Part shown: one piece after another, positions 42,001-53,999 of the stretch
How positions within the stretch are numbered: position 1 is the stretch's first letter
Layout of the letters: every line of letters begins with the position of its first letter
DNA from: Volvox africanus
Lineage: Eukaryota; Chlorophyta; Chlorophyceae; Chlamydomonadales; Volvocaceae
Reading direction: 5' to 3'
Assembly: GCA_030268105.1 (NCBI GenBank)
Contig: BSDZ01000015.1
Span: 3,871,501 to 3,935,500 of the forward strand
Length of the DNA stretch: 64,000 nucleotides
Notes under the pieces: model-generated
What the model was told of the DNA's origin: nothing
The model's database searches: none
What the model saw: the letters and a program-made list of their open reading frames with translations, nothing else
Made by a program: the position numbers and the translations under genes

Positions 42001-45000
42001 TTCGAATCCAGACCTGACCGTGTTCGCTTCCCCGCGACTCGCTCTTTCAATCCTGTGCAACAGAGTGGCTGCACGGCACTTCACACTGCTGCGATGAACG
42101 GCCACACGGAAGTCGTGCGGTACTTGCTGGAAGCGGGAGCAACCAAGGACTCTATGTTTAATGTACGGCAGCTTGTGGGTTGTACAGTGTACTGTACAGA
42201 AATTGGGTAGGGACGAGCAAGTCATCGCCAGCAAATAGAGTCGCGCGCACAAGGTTGTGTACGATGCCATTGGGAACAAGTACATTACTTATTTGCCGAG
42301 TAAGAGGATATGATGGCCACACGGATATCCCATCGGTGGGCCACTGCTCACAGCGCGTCCGTCTGCCCGTGCATCCATCCGTCTGCTATGGCTTCTCAGA
42401 TCTCTCTTCCATTCGGTTCGGATATGACCCCTCCCCTGCAGCTCCGTATGGCCACACCCTGCCTGGTCATCACGCAGCGGTTCAAGCGCTCGCAGCTCTC
42501 AGTGCCGCGCCCGAACCCGTCCGGCGCACTCACATACTCAATCGCATGGACACCCTCCTGCACGTCCCCCGCGTTATCATGCAAGTCTCCCAACATCAGG
42601 TTGTTAGAAGATCTAACAGTCCAATCTCCGTGTTGCCCCGGATCCACAGGACGGCGCCACGCCGCTGTACGTGGCGGCGGAGAAGGGCAAGCTGGAGCCC
42701 CTTAAGGTGCTCATTCAGGCGGGGGCGGACATGAACGCGCCGCTCAAGGTGTGTGCGCGTGGGAGGCACTCCGGGTTGCGGACTGTGAAGGGGGATGGGA
42801 TATTACAACGCCCCGCCGGGGAATACAAAGTGAGGGACTCGGTCGCCCCACCAATCCGGCAATCCAGACATGGAAGGATAGAAATGGAGTGTTAACAGGC
42901 CCTGTATTGCTAGTAATAATGGCGCGCTTCCAACAGTCAGCTCAGCTCCGAAGCACAGTACCATCAGTGTTTAGAGCAACTCCATCCCGCAGTGAACCCG
43001 ACCGAGCGGTGAGTTACTCCGGGAGTATCGACTTCGCGGCATGCGTACACTTATTCCCGACCCTGCTAGGCCGCCAGATGCCAACCTTACCCCCGGCTTC
43101 CGCCCCGCAGAAGGACGGCCACACGCCGCTGTGTATTGCTGTTTTGAACCACCACGTGGAGTGCGTCGGAGCGCTGATCAAGGCTGGGGCGGATATCAAC
43201 TTGGCACTCAAGGTAAGGCCTAGCGGCTGGGGTGGGTGATTAGGGGTTAGCGTGATGATTAAAAAGGGAAAGGCGATCGTGCTGCTGACGTTGATGAATG
43301 AGGTGGCGGTGGTGGTGATAGTAACCGTGTTGTCGTGGTGGAGGCGTGTGTGTGTGGGGGGGGTAGAATGGGGTAAGGTGGGAGGGCGAGTGTGTGTGCG
43401 AACCCACAGAGATGTTAGTCTGGTGATCCAGTGATATACGTACTCATCCAAGTTGGTGGGGGATGGCGCGAACTCTGTTGGTATAGGTGGTTAAGGGGCC
43501 CATTGCTGCGAAGGCAGGCACGGAGGGGAGAAAGGTGGCGTCTTCTGAAGCAACCCGGCGGCGGGACTACTTGGCTCCCTCTTGAAGGGCGCGTAAGAGC
43601 CACAGCTGGGGCCCGCCTTCGTCCCCATCGGTCAGGTCCGATGCTATTTGGGATCCATGTGTAATGGGGATGTAATGGAGGTGGGGATCCTAGCTGTGGA
43701 AACCAAAATCGGAAGCCGAAAAAATGCTGTTGTGGGAAAAACTGCAGACCTGATGAGACCTTTATCCATAAACGTGATAAAATAACGTACGTTTGCCTAG
43801 CCCATATACGTAAGCCCAACCCCTGGCGCACTGTGTGGCGGCCCGATGTGCAGGATGGCGCTACCCCGCTGTACCTGTGTGCGGAGAAGGGCTTCCTAGA
43901 TTGCATGGAGCTGCTGTTGGAGGCCAAGGCCAACACAGAGTTGGGGATGGAGGTCAGCGGGAGGGAAAGGGGGGTTAGGAGGGAGGGGGATAGGGGAAAT
44001 ATGGATTTCGATCCCTCGCGTATGGAAGAGGTAAGGGAGTGCTTTGAAGGGTGGGTGGTTTCTGGTTGGGTGGGTGAGAGCTGATCCGTTAATCTTTGGT
44101 CACGGAGGGCGCTGTATGCTGTACGGATATGGTCGAGGAAATCAACAAGTAACCGCAAGGATGTAGTGCAGGTAGGAATGTGAGCGGGGAGGGGCGAAAA
44201 CGAGCAAGACACCGAGACCAATCATAATATTCAATTATAAACACTGCATCATTTTAGTTACCATTTGTTTCCATGTGCTGGGTTGTATGCGGCAACTAGT
44301 CTTCCACGCGGCGTCTTTGTCCCTGTGTGCACATCCGGCGCAGAGCGGCGCCACTCCGATGTATATCGCCGCGCAAAACAACCACCCCGAGTGCATCAAG
44401 GCGCTGCTCAAGGCGGGAGGCAACAAGAACGCGGCGCGCAGGGTAGGTGTCCGCTGGGGAGTGGACCTGCGAGCTCTCAGCTGTCAGGGGTTGGGTGGGG
44501 CTTTGCGGTGGGGTGCACTTAGCTAGGAGCAGGGGGCGGTGCCCACCCGCCCACCCGCGCGCCCAGCTCCTACGGCGTGTCCTCCAACACTCAACATTCC
44601 ACACGGTTCGTTCATTCGCTGCACCCACATTCCACAACCCAACTGTCGCCATTCTCATTTCCATTTCCTCTTCCTCCCTTCCACGCCACGTGTATCATCC
44701 TCCTGTTAGTCCGGGAAGAGGAGGCTCCTGCGACTGACTCCGTTGCTTTCACACCGATCCCCTTGTGTGCCTTCTTCCTCCCCTTCCTGCTCTTCTTCCT
44801 CTTGCTTTGTCCATTCTGGTGTGCTTTGACGTGATGTGCTGGCTTGCAGGACAAGGCCACTCCACTGTACATCTCTTCGGAGCGGGGCCACGTGGAGGTG
44901 GTTAACGTGCTCCTAGAGGCTGGGGCCAATGTTGAGTGCACATTCCAGGTGCGTTAAGAGGCTAGTAACGCGTTGCAGAAATGCGTGTGCACGTGCGTGG

Positions 45001-46853
45001 GTGTCTCGTATAAACCAAGCCGGGAGGAAGAAGAGTCTCCCCCCAAGATGCGCCCCCCAAGAATCTTTGGATGGGTGAAATCGATTCCCTAGACTCTGGA
45101 TAGGTCGAAAGGTTGTTCGTTGTTTCTTGGTGTTTAGGTTTTCCTCTTGTCATGCTAATGCTGTCATCATAACCCCCGAGATGGACAATAATGCGATGCT
45201 GTCTCCCGCCACCAATGTGTCATCTTTTCCTGTTGTCCGCAGAGCGGTGCGACCCCCGTGTACGTGGCGGCTCAGAACAACCGGGTCCCGGTGGTGAAAG
45301 CACTGATCGCCCAGAAGGCCAACAAGCTCATTAGGCTTAGGGTAGGTGCGGGACAGGGAGAGTGGGAGACAGGTACCACAAACTGATACCTGAACTCGTT
45401 ACCCGCATTTACGTACCTTCCTATATTGTCCCTGCCCGGACGGGAAGTGGATGTTGGATCCAGTCCGCAGCTGCAACAGTGATGGTGGCTGTTGACACAG
45501 ACCCTGGTGGCTGTTGACCACATATGCATTAAGGGTAGGTCCCAGAACTAATCTTGCGCTTCCGTAACGACTCTTTCTGCATCTAATAAATGAATAAATC
45601 ACATTGTTAGGGGCCTCTTTACACATGCGCACACACGCACACTCTGCCATGCCTCCTCCCACTCCTCCAGGGAGGCTACACGCCCATCCACAGCGCCGCA
45701 CTGGCGGGTCATGTTGACGTTATCAGGGCCTTGGTCGAAGCAGGAGTTGATAAGAACTTGACGCTGGACGTAAGCGAGGGCAGTTTCGGGGATCTACCGG
45801 CAGTTTCGGGGATCGGGCAGTTTAGAGGGGCGCCAGGGACCCATGTATGCCTTTATGGATGAATTAAGACATGTACGGATGCGTCCTTAAGGTTGGGGTT
45901 ACGGCTACCCCTGCCTTACTGTCTGTGGCTGTCGCAATGTGTGTTTCTTCACGGGGTCTTCCGTTCGGCCCCCTCGCTCCTCCTATCTTCCCTCCTGCTT
46001 CTTCTTTGTTGTTAGCCCTCCTGAACCCCGTTCTGATTTTTCATTGATTGGCGATCGCCTTGTTAACCCCCCTCACATTTGGTCACTACAGGATGGTGCG
46101 ACTCCGTTGTACCTGGCGGCGGAGAAGGGCCACGTGGAGGCGGTCACGTATCTGCTGCGTATAGGGGCAGACAAGAACAAGGCGGACAGTGTGAGTTCCC
46201 CGACAGAATATGTGAGAGGGTCCCAGGAGAGGGGGCTGCAGCAGCAACTGCCGATTGCGCCCTCGTGCGTGTGCGCGAGAGAGGGGGGATATTGCATGAA
46301 AGAATCGGCCGGTGGTGTTTTCATTCTTGTTCAGGCAGGGCGGAGGCACTCCGGTATGGCAATCCCGAATGCCGGTTGCCGTGAGGGTGCATGTAATCAT
46401 CTTTCCGCTGTGCGCTGAACGGCACGTGTACCCTTTCGTTAATTACCTGAGGGCAGTCCAATACCGGAGGTGCCCCCCGCAACCTCGGACCCTTTGTCGC
46501 ATCATCAATGCGGTTGGCAACTGCGCCGTGCGTTGTTACGGCTTCAGAGTGAGACACAGCACCATCACTACCACCAAAACGAACCTACGGTATTACAGTG
46601 GCTCTGTGCCGAATACAGAGCGTGGCTTTGTGCCACTGTCCCCTCATCCCTTGTCGGTAGGGTTGTGCCCACTCGGCCCACACCGCTTATCAACCCCAAA
46701 CCAACCCGACCCTACCCGACCCCAGCGCTCCACTGTCGGCATGTCTCCCTCCTCTCTCCCTCCCTTCAGGCGGGAGCGCGGCCAGTGGACATCGCCAAGA
46801 AGAGCGTTGCAGACCTCTTCCGAATGGACCTATCCCCCGGCGCAATTCCATGA
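39090..46853 (+). CDS. HET-like domain / ankyrin-repeat protein with predicted N-acylation
   Basis: Exons 39090-39116, 39189-39230, 39378-40702, 41129-41216, 41374-41583, 41751-41849, 42064-42162, 42650-42748, 43114-43212 (or 43111), 43854-43952, 44344-44442, 44850-44948, 45243-45341, 45671-45769, 46092-46190, 46770-46853; 2,766 bp, 921 residues, in phase. It starts MGCGAS: Gly2 suits N-myristoylation and Cys3 palmitoylation, so membrane attachment is likely. Residues ~160-240 resemble the fungal heterokaryon-incompatibility (HET) domain: QTVVVSWRWG and IQYVWIDWTCMPQ match the consensus pair SYxWG and WIDxxCIxQ. A Ser/Thr/Ala-rich linker and a second helical part follow, then about 12 ankyrin repeats (TPLYLAAEKGHVEAV type). 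Likely a signalling or defence protein; the target is unknown. A start upstream of 39090 is possible in the same frame, but no ATG supports it. Confidence 0.85.
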
Positions 46854-48873
46854 ATCCAGCCTAAACTGACAACCTCTCCACCCGTCGTCCTGCAACGACG
46901 TGAGCATGAGGCCGCCACCACAGCCACTTCCACCGTAAGAAATCCCCAACGGTTGATGCGCGGGACTTGAACGGATTACAGAGAGCAACCTTTTCTCCGA
47001 GTGTACGGGTGAACGGGTGTAGTGGTTTAGGTGCAGTGTAGATTGAGATATGGTCAGGGGAAGTCAGTGAAGATGGCGGTAGTGATGGTAGTGATGGTGA
47101 TGTTGAGGAAGGTAATAATAGCAGGATGGATTTTTCTGGGGGGTTACATTTGCGGTAATGCTGGTGGACGCGTGAATTGATTAGTGCCGTTCATCCGCTT
47201 GGACGAGTACCCTAATGTGGCCTTTTCTAGTACTTACGATGCCTTTCATCGCATGCTGGGGATGGCCATGCGAAAGTAACTATGCTTGTACGTAGGCTAG
47301 GCAAGCACCCGAATTCAGGGGATCATTATTTAACTTGGGGGTTTCTATGGTCAGCGAACCGTGGAGCTCGATTTGCGAGCTGTTGATGGATGTACGGTAT
47401 GTGTTTTGGTCTTCCGTGTCATAACGAGGATGCTGTTGAAATGCTACTGGGGATAACATGTTGATGTGAACATGGCGATGACGACGACATGTTGGGTGTA
47501 TCGCAGGAGAAGTTGTACCACACGGGCGCCATGATCGCTGCGATGGCTTTCTGATGTTGGGCATGACCCCACACATGTATACAAATGCGCGCCTTCTAAC
47601 AAAGCAGTGTGAAAAGGCAATATCTCGCTCTTTCACACACTGAAAGGCTGACTTTGTGAAACTGATACAAGCAACTCGCGACTTTTAAGTGCTGCTGAAC
47701 TGTTATTTATGTCTCTTAACTTATGTTTTGCTTTAGTCCCCCCAGGCCGTTGTTGGTAACGGTCGGTGGTACCATCTACTATTCCGCTGTAACGGCTGCT
47801 ATCAATGAGACTTCGTGCGCGTCAAAAAAGAGGGTTTTGACTGTGAGCGCGCCTGCGGACAAAAACTTTAAATGGTTTAACCGGTTGCAACAAAAATCTT
47901 AAAAGCCTACCATTTGCAGTACGGCGGACGGCTCCTATGATTCCGTACAGGCGCCACCACCACCTTCACCTCACCTCATGCTGAACCCCATGAGCTTAAG
48001 TGCACACGTTCTGATCTCAGGACAGGTAGACAGTGAGAGCGAAGTTTTAGGAAATACAGAATTGCATCCTACGTTCTAACGCGTCCATGGACCCGTCCAA
48101 AGCCCCTCCTTGGACCACCCCAAGGAAAGGCACTATCATGTTGGCAGGGTTTTATATTTTTATATTTGTGTGTGGGATAGGGGGGTACATCACCCGTGGC
48201 CACTAACCTGGCAGTCCCTACCTTCCCCGGTGTTTCGGGGCACCCTCATCCGGTCTCCCATGCCGACTTCTCCGAAATCAGTGGTTTTCCCAGGTTCAGC
48301 ACCCACCACCAGCATCCAGCGGAATCTGCCGAATCAACTAAGGCGTCAACTCCGCTACTGGTCAGCTCGCAGGTCACTTTAATTGGGGACGTCGCCGTCC
48401 ATCGACATGGGGGCACCCTGCCCTTAACTTTAGGGTCTTTGGCCCGCTCTCGGTCGGGGTAGAACCTGGAACTCCGGGGGCATGTTAGTCGTGCCTGAAC
48501 ACGAGTTTATATGTGTTTGGAACCCTGAGCCACTTAACACCGCAAAACAAACGAAACCAGGTCATCTCCTGCGTCGCTCGGCTTAGCAAATTCACATCTG
48601 GTGAAAGCGATCACAGTCACGGGGGCTGAGGGCTAATCCCCGACAGCTTTGCCGCTTTCTGATCCACCAATTGATCCAACACTAACCCATGGAACCACCG
48701 TCATCATAAGGCGGTCAACATGTCCCCTCCTCCCGCACTCATGCGCAGCTCCTCTGCACGGTGGCCCTGCTCCTCCCACCACCCTCAGTTCACCTAACAG
48801 CCCATTCCCCGGCGCTATGCGGCAGTGCACCTCACTAGCACGAGCAAAGAGCGCCCAAGCAACGTCCAGATGA
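46854..48873. other. Intergenic between HET-ankyrin gene and ESS2 (convergent)
   Basis: Holds the 3' UTRs of two converging genes and a SINE-like element at 48166-48500. Nothing else coding is evident. Confidence 0.6.
48166..48500 (-). mobile_element. SINE-like element, copy 2 (inverted)
   Basis: 335 bp on the minus strand, same ends as copy 1 (GTTCAGGCACGAC to CCCACACACAA) and a B-box-like CAGGTTCTACCCCG. Flanks GTTTTATAT (about 48148) and AGTTTATAT (about 48505) may be a decayed target-site duplication. Confidence 0.75.
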
Positions 48874-51464
48874 CTAAAGATTCAGCAAGTTGTCTGTCAC
48901 ACTGCCCCCTGACCCGCCAGCGCTGCTCGCCCTCGTATTTGAGCCGGCGCCGGCAGGCCCCGCCGCAGTCGTTGGCAGTTCCACTTCCCGATTGCCAGCC
49001 CCAACCACTTTTGGTGCACTCCCACCCCCGCCACCACCGCCCGGTGCCGTTGACGTTGGCCGTGAGCTGGGCCCGCCACTGCCACCGCCGCGACTGGGCG
49101 TCACGCCAGCCGCCGCTGCACGGCCCGCCGAGCCGCCTGCCGCCGGTGTGTGTGTTCGCGGATGCATTCCCATGCCGGGTGTCCCCCCGTGGCGCCCTAA
49201 TGAAGCAACTACCGCACTTCGGTAACTCGCGCGAAGCTGCTTATCCAGCTCACCGTGACCCAGATCGGCAGTTTTACCAGCGGCTGCTGCAGTTGCTGCT
49301 GCGGCGGCATGGTTGCCATTGGCTGTCCCACCACTAGCACCGCGTCCACTGCCGCTTCGGTGATGGTGACCATGGTAGCCACCGCGGGAGCCACCACTGC
49401 CACTGGATACGGCGGCTGTGCGCGGTGTAAGGCCTGCTTTGATATTTGCGGCGAGCTGTCGTGCAGCTGGCGACAGCGGCACAGCTAGCGGCGTTCCGCT
49501 GCCACCGCCAGTGCTTGCGATGGCACCTGCACCACCGCCGGTGCCCGTGGCCCGCCTTAGGGCAGTTAAGAGGGGTGTCGAGCCACGGCTAGTTACGGCC
49601 CTCCCTGCTGCTGTCCCGCTGCCTGCCTTGGACGCCGCCAGACGGTGCGCCGCCTGCTCGCGCTCGGTCAAGCTCTGCAACCCACGTCATTTAAATGTAA
49701 AGAGAGTCCTTTATATAACGTACATATAACGTATTCCGTATATCAGAACCCTCATGTAGTGTAGCACTGGTCGAGTAGGGGCACAGCATCTCACCACGGA
49801 AGCCTTGCAATCTGCAACTTCACTGTCGTCAGGCGGAGAGCCTTCTAAGCAGCCTTCCGTCCACCTTGCAAAGCATCTTAGCACTTAACCCCGTCGAAAA
49901 ACGGTCTGTCCCCTCCGCCCTCCCCCGAGATCAACCTCCTTGGCAAACCCGATCCAGATCCTGTACGATGTGATCATCACCCTGGGACCGCCAGCTGCAT
50001 CCCCCTCGCTCATTGGCTCACCTGAACGTGGAAGCTCGGGCCGGCCCCCATCAGCGCCTCCAGGTCGATGGCCACCGGCATATCATCCATCCCCAGCCGA
50101 AGCGGTGTTGACTCGATATCACCCCAAGTCATCAACGGTGACGCCAACACATCCTCTAAAGCCGGAGTACGGACCGGTGCGTAGCCCACAGTACCGACCA
50201 AACCCCCCGGCATAGGCGCGCCGATAGGAGCACCGGCAGCAGCTGCAGCGGCGGCAGCCGCTGCTGCCGCGTCGTCACCGCTGGCGATCGCTGCGATGGC
50301 GGCGGCGGCAGCAGCCGCAGCCGCTGATGGCGGCGGCGCCTCTGGTGGGGCTTTGAGCCTCGTCCCGTCCTTGTTAATTTCCTTTGGAGGGCCCAGGGAG
50401 AGTTCCGCGAGCTCCTTCACCGAGTGGGGGACCTTGGGTCGCTGGGAGGAATCGTAGAATAAGTAGTTGATGACCGGTTCCGGAGCAGGTAGTAGCGTCA
50501 TGGGTGCCTGTCCTGTTGAGCCGAACTCATCGGAGGGGCGGTCCTTTGGCCCCTCCAGCAGTAGCTGCCGCGTCTCTGGGTCACGAGGATCGGGTCGTTC
50601 CAGATGGTGTCGCACCTGCAGCACACACACGGGTTTACGATAGCATGTTACGAACGTCCACATGAAGGTTCATACTGCATCTTTCATACTGCAGCTTTCT
50701 TACGAAACCCAACGCCTTCCCAATTGCAGCCGCCTGACCTAAAGCGCCAGCATCGTAAAGCCCTGTAATCCTCGTTCAGCTGTCAGAGTCTAAGAACCTA
50801 AAAGACGCATACTTGGTATTCATCACACCTTCGCGCGCTTTCGACGGTTGTCCTCTTGGAGGATCGCTTGGAAGGAGGCATTGTCCTCAGACGTGAAGCG
50901 ACTCAGAAACGCATCCAGGCTCAGCTCCGCCCCCGGTGCTGCCGGTCCCCCAAGCGTGACGCCGGCGCCGGCCGACCCCCGCACGCTATCTGCTCCTTCG
51001 CTTCCGGAGCCACCAATGGCGGGTGTCATGGCCGGGGTACGCAGTAGCCCTGTCCCTGGCGTAGACGTGGCCCAACCAGCGCCATTGCCTGGCGTATGTA
51101 ACGGCGGGATTGCCCCGGGCGTTTCACTTGAGCCAATGCCGGGTCCAGGCGTGGTGCCTACCGCTGCGACTGTTGCGGCCGCGCGGCGTCGGGCAATGTT
51201 GCGCTGCGCACGCTGGATTTCGCGCACGTCGCCGCTATTGACGGCTCGTAACCACTCCAGCTGGTTCACCATCTTTGGAAGCTCCGGGAAATAGTCGCGC
51301 TCTATTATAGATTCTAGCTGTTGGGTGTAGGTGTCCTCATCAAGCACGATGGGCTGCTTAGGCTTGGGCACGGCCACCACGCTGGGAGGCCGAGGCGGAG
51401 GTGGCGGCATGAGGCGCCGGAGCTCCTCCTCTCGTGACGATGCGGCGTTTCCAACGAGCGCCAT
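48874..51464 (-). CDS. ESS2: Splicing factor ESS2 (DGCR14/ES2 homologue)
   Basis: Nuclear protein of the spliceosome C complex. Three minus-strand exons, 51464-50829, 50615-50022 and 49674-48874, both introns in phase 0; 676 residues. The start MALVGNAASSREEELRRLMP is followed by the Es2 signature VLDEDTYTQQLESIIERDYF and LPKMVNQLEWLRAV. Later come FTSEDNASFQAILQEDNRRK, a stretch NYLFYDSSQRPK, and the hallmark PLMTWGDIESTPLRLG with GPSFHV. Near the C terminus LSPAARQLAANIKAGLTPRT and LRASYRSA match the family. A poly-Ala run and Gly/Ser-rich tail make it longer than the ~480-residue animal protein. It faces the PACRG-domain gene head to head across 782 bp. Confidence 0.95.
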
Positions 51465-52246
51465 TTGTGTCAACGCTTAGGAAAATCAAGATGCAGGACG
51501 CACCTCGCGGGACTAACCCTACCTATTTAGATCGGACTCCCACTCAGCCACAGCCCATTTAACGCGTCAAAACCTGAAAGGTTCCGAGCTCAGTATTTTC
51601 TGGCAAGATGAAAGAACGGAATACGTATGGAACAACTGCCCGTAGTTGGGAAGAAGGATATTGCGAACTAGGGACAAGTCAGCCTTCACTAAAATGATGT
51701 TAATGATATATGATGCAAGCACAAAGATCTTAACGTAAGGTATGTAAAATGAACTCTTGTTCCTGAGTATATGTAAGGGAGCGGGGTTCCAAGGCAAAGA
51801 ACTGGCAGGGCATTCAGGTTGTACCTACAAATTATTACCTGTTAGAGTGTTTCGTCAATCGAATGCTAATCGAAAGATTCTGGACTTGCGTTTCGTGTTA
51901 TTAAGCTTTGGTTATTAAATCTTTGATATGGGCTCCATGCTCAATTCCTCACGCACCACTTTTAAATTATATTTTTACATGAACTACTTGCATTAAACAT
52001 GAAGTTGAAGTCATCGCCTTAAGGGTTGCCTTGCTAACCGTAGTCTGAACCCACAATGTCCTTTCAGACATGCCATATTTTCATTACGTGACACATATCG
52101 ATTTTTTTAAATGATTCTATAGGTTAATATTCATCCATCCAAAGATGGTTTACCTCACTGGCATGTCTTCGATGCGACGTCGCGCAGTCCGCTGACTGGT
52201 GTAGCAGCGAAAGCAAGCCTCTCAAACCTAATATCGCAACAAATCA
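51465..52246. promoter_or_regulatory. Shared upstream region of ESS2 and the PACRG-domain gene
   Basis: 782 bp, AT-rich, between two divergently transcribed start codons. No clear TATA box or repeat; both promoters must lie here. Confidence 0.5.
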
Positions 52247-53954
52247 ATGTCGGAACTTATCCACTACAGTAAAGGGGGAATTCAGGGCCCCATGGCGACT
52301 GCCCAGCCAGCCCAACATACTCTTGTCGACCCCCACCAGCCCGCCTTCAAGCCCCCTTGGATCCCTTCAAGTCCGGAGCCCCATGCGCTGTTTGCTGTGG
52401 ACGCAGGCGTACGGCACAATCAGGTGCAATCTGGCGGGCAAGCAAGGATGACTTCCATGTGCTGGCGTTTCCCAGACGACCGCTCACGTAATCCATGTTC
52501 GGTTGCAGACAGAGGCTTATGTTGGGGCAGCAGTGGCCGCCGTCTCAACATTGGGGGATGACTTAATTGGTAGGGAGCGTCGCCGAACGCCCTCGTGAGT
52601 TTTTTGAGTTTTATCATTATCATCATCATTGCTTTTGCTGTGACTGAAATTTAGTAATGAATTATGAAAAAATATTTATAAGCTATAGCCTAACTGGCTT
52701 ACTGTGCACTGGAAAGCTTCTGGGAAAGAGGGGGGGGGCGAAAGCAATCAGCCTTACACAACTGCAGATAAAACTGCTCGCGACATTGCAAACTGAAGGC
52801 GCTGAACTGGCACCAAACAAGGGGTGCGACACGGCACCCACCACAGCTCGACCGCGAACAGCCAAGGAGCCAAAACCGAGACAACTACTGCTAAGAGAGG
52901 CCCCTCAACGGGTCTTGCCCTGACAAAACCACCTGAAGCACCGGCACTGAAAGTAAACAAAAGCAAAACCGGTAAGCAACTCTGCTGAACACATAGCTGG
53001 CCATGGTGCCGTACGCGCCTTCGTCGTCCGCCTGGCCGAGCCTGCATGAATCTGATGGGCAGGGGGGGGAAGTGAGTGCGAGTAACAAAAGCCCCGAAAG
53101 TGAAGGCAGAATGCTGAACTGAAGAGCTGTCATTTATAATCTATGGCAAGCCGTGAGGCTACCGTACATAATCCTGCTTAGAGGCTTTAGTCGCAGGCTC
53201 CTGCCGCATCTAAGCCCAAATTATGGTAATGCTTGCAACTATTGTTTTAATTATCATTGTCAGCACTGTCTTTAATACCCTAAAACTACCAGTGGAATGA
53301 GGTTTTGCCGGGTTTTTAGGGAGATAAGAGTGGAAGAGGAAAAGTGTTAGGAATTGCAAAACATTCCATAACATTCTTTTTGCAGCAGGTGGGGGAACCC
53401 ATGGGTCAGCTTTAACGTTTGATGGAGGCCATACGTCTAATTGTTATAATCCATTGAATCTCCTTCCTGGTAACCTCGGTCAAGTATCTAAGAAACACCG
53501 GCACCCATCCTCCCACTTGTGTTCCGCCGCCCTCTCCGGTGAATGCATGGACGCGTGAACCTGCCCTCGGGTGTGCGCCGCCACTGCACTTCACACTGCA
53601 ACATATGCGCGTCTCAACCTTTTGCGACATGCATTCATTTCACCAATGGACACGTCTATTGGACCGTCGTACGATGCTGTCTTCCGTTCTCGTCTGGCCA
53701 TATGACCGTATGGCGGCACCGTGAACACACACACAGCGGCCTTGCGGCGCCGTACCAGAAGGCGGCAGCTCAGCGGGCGGCGGAACGAGCCATCCGGCCC
53801 TGGGACCCCATTTCGGGAGTCGGCGAGCGGGGAGGGGCAGCATTGCTCCAGGTAAGGACAGCAATCGGCCACGAGTACGGCGGTCAAACTTCGGTCGACC
53901 AAGTAGATATCAAGGACAACCTACAACCCGCATGCGCGCGGTATCATTGTTGTG

Positions 53955-53999
<45 letters not shown>

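Noticed and set aside
41930..42020. Perfect GTTCGAATCC B box in an intron of the HET-ankyrin gene
   Set aside because: A short T-arm-like hairpin can be drawn, but there is no A box or anticodon arm; too little to call a tRNA or SINE.
48890..49225. 111-codon plus-strand frame rich in Pro and Ala
   Set aside because: It is the antisense of the Gly/Ser-rich C-terminal exon of ESS2.
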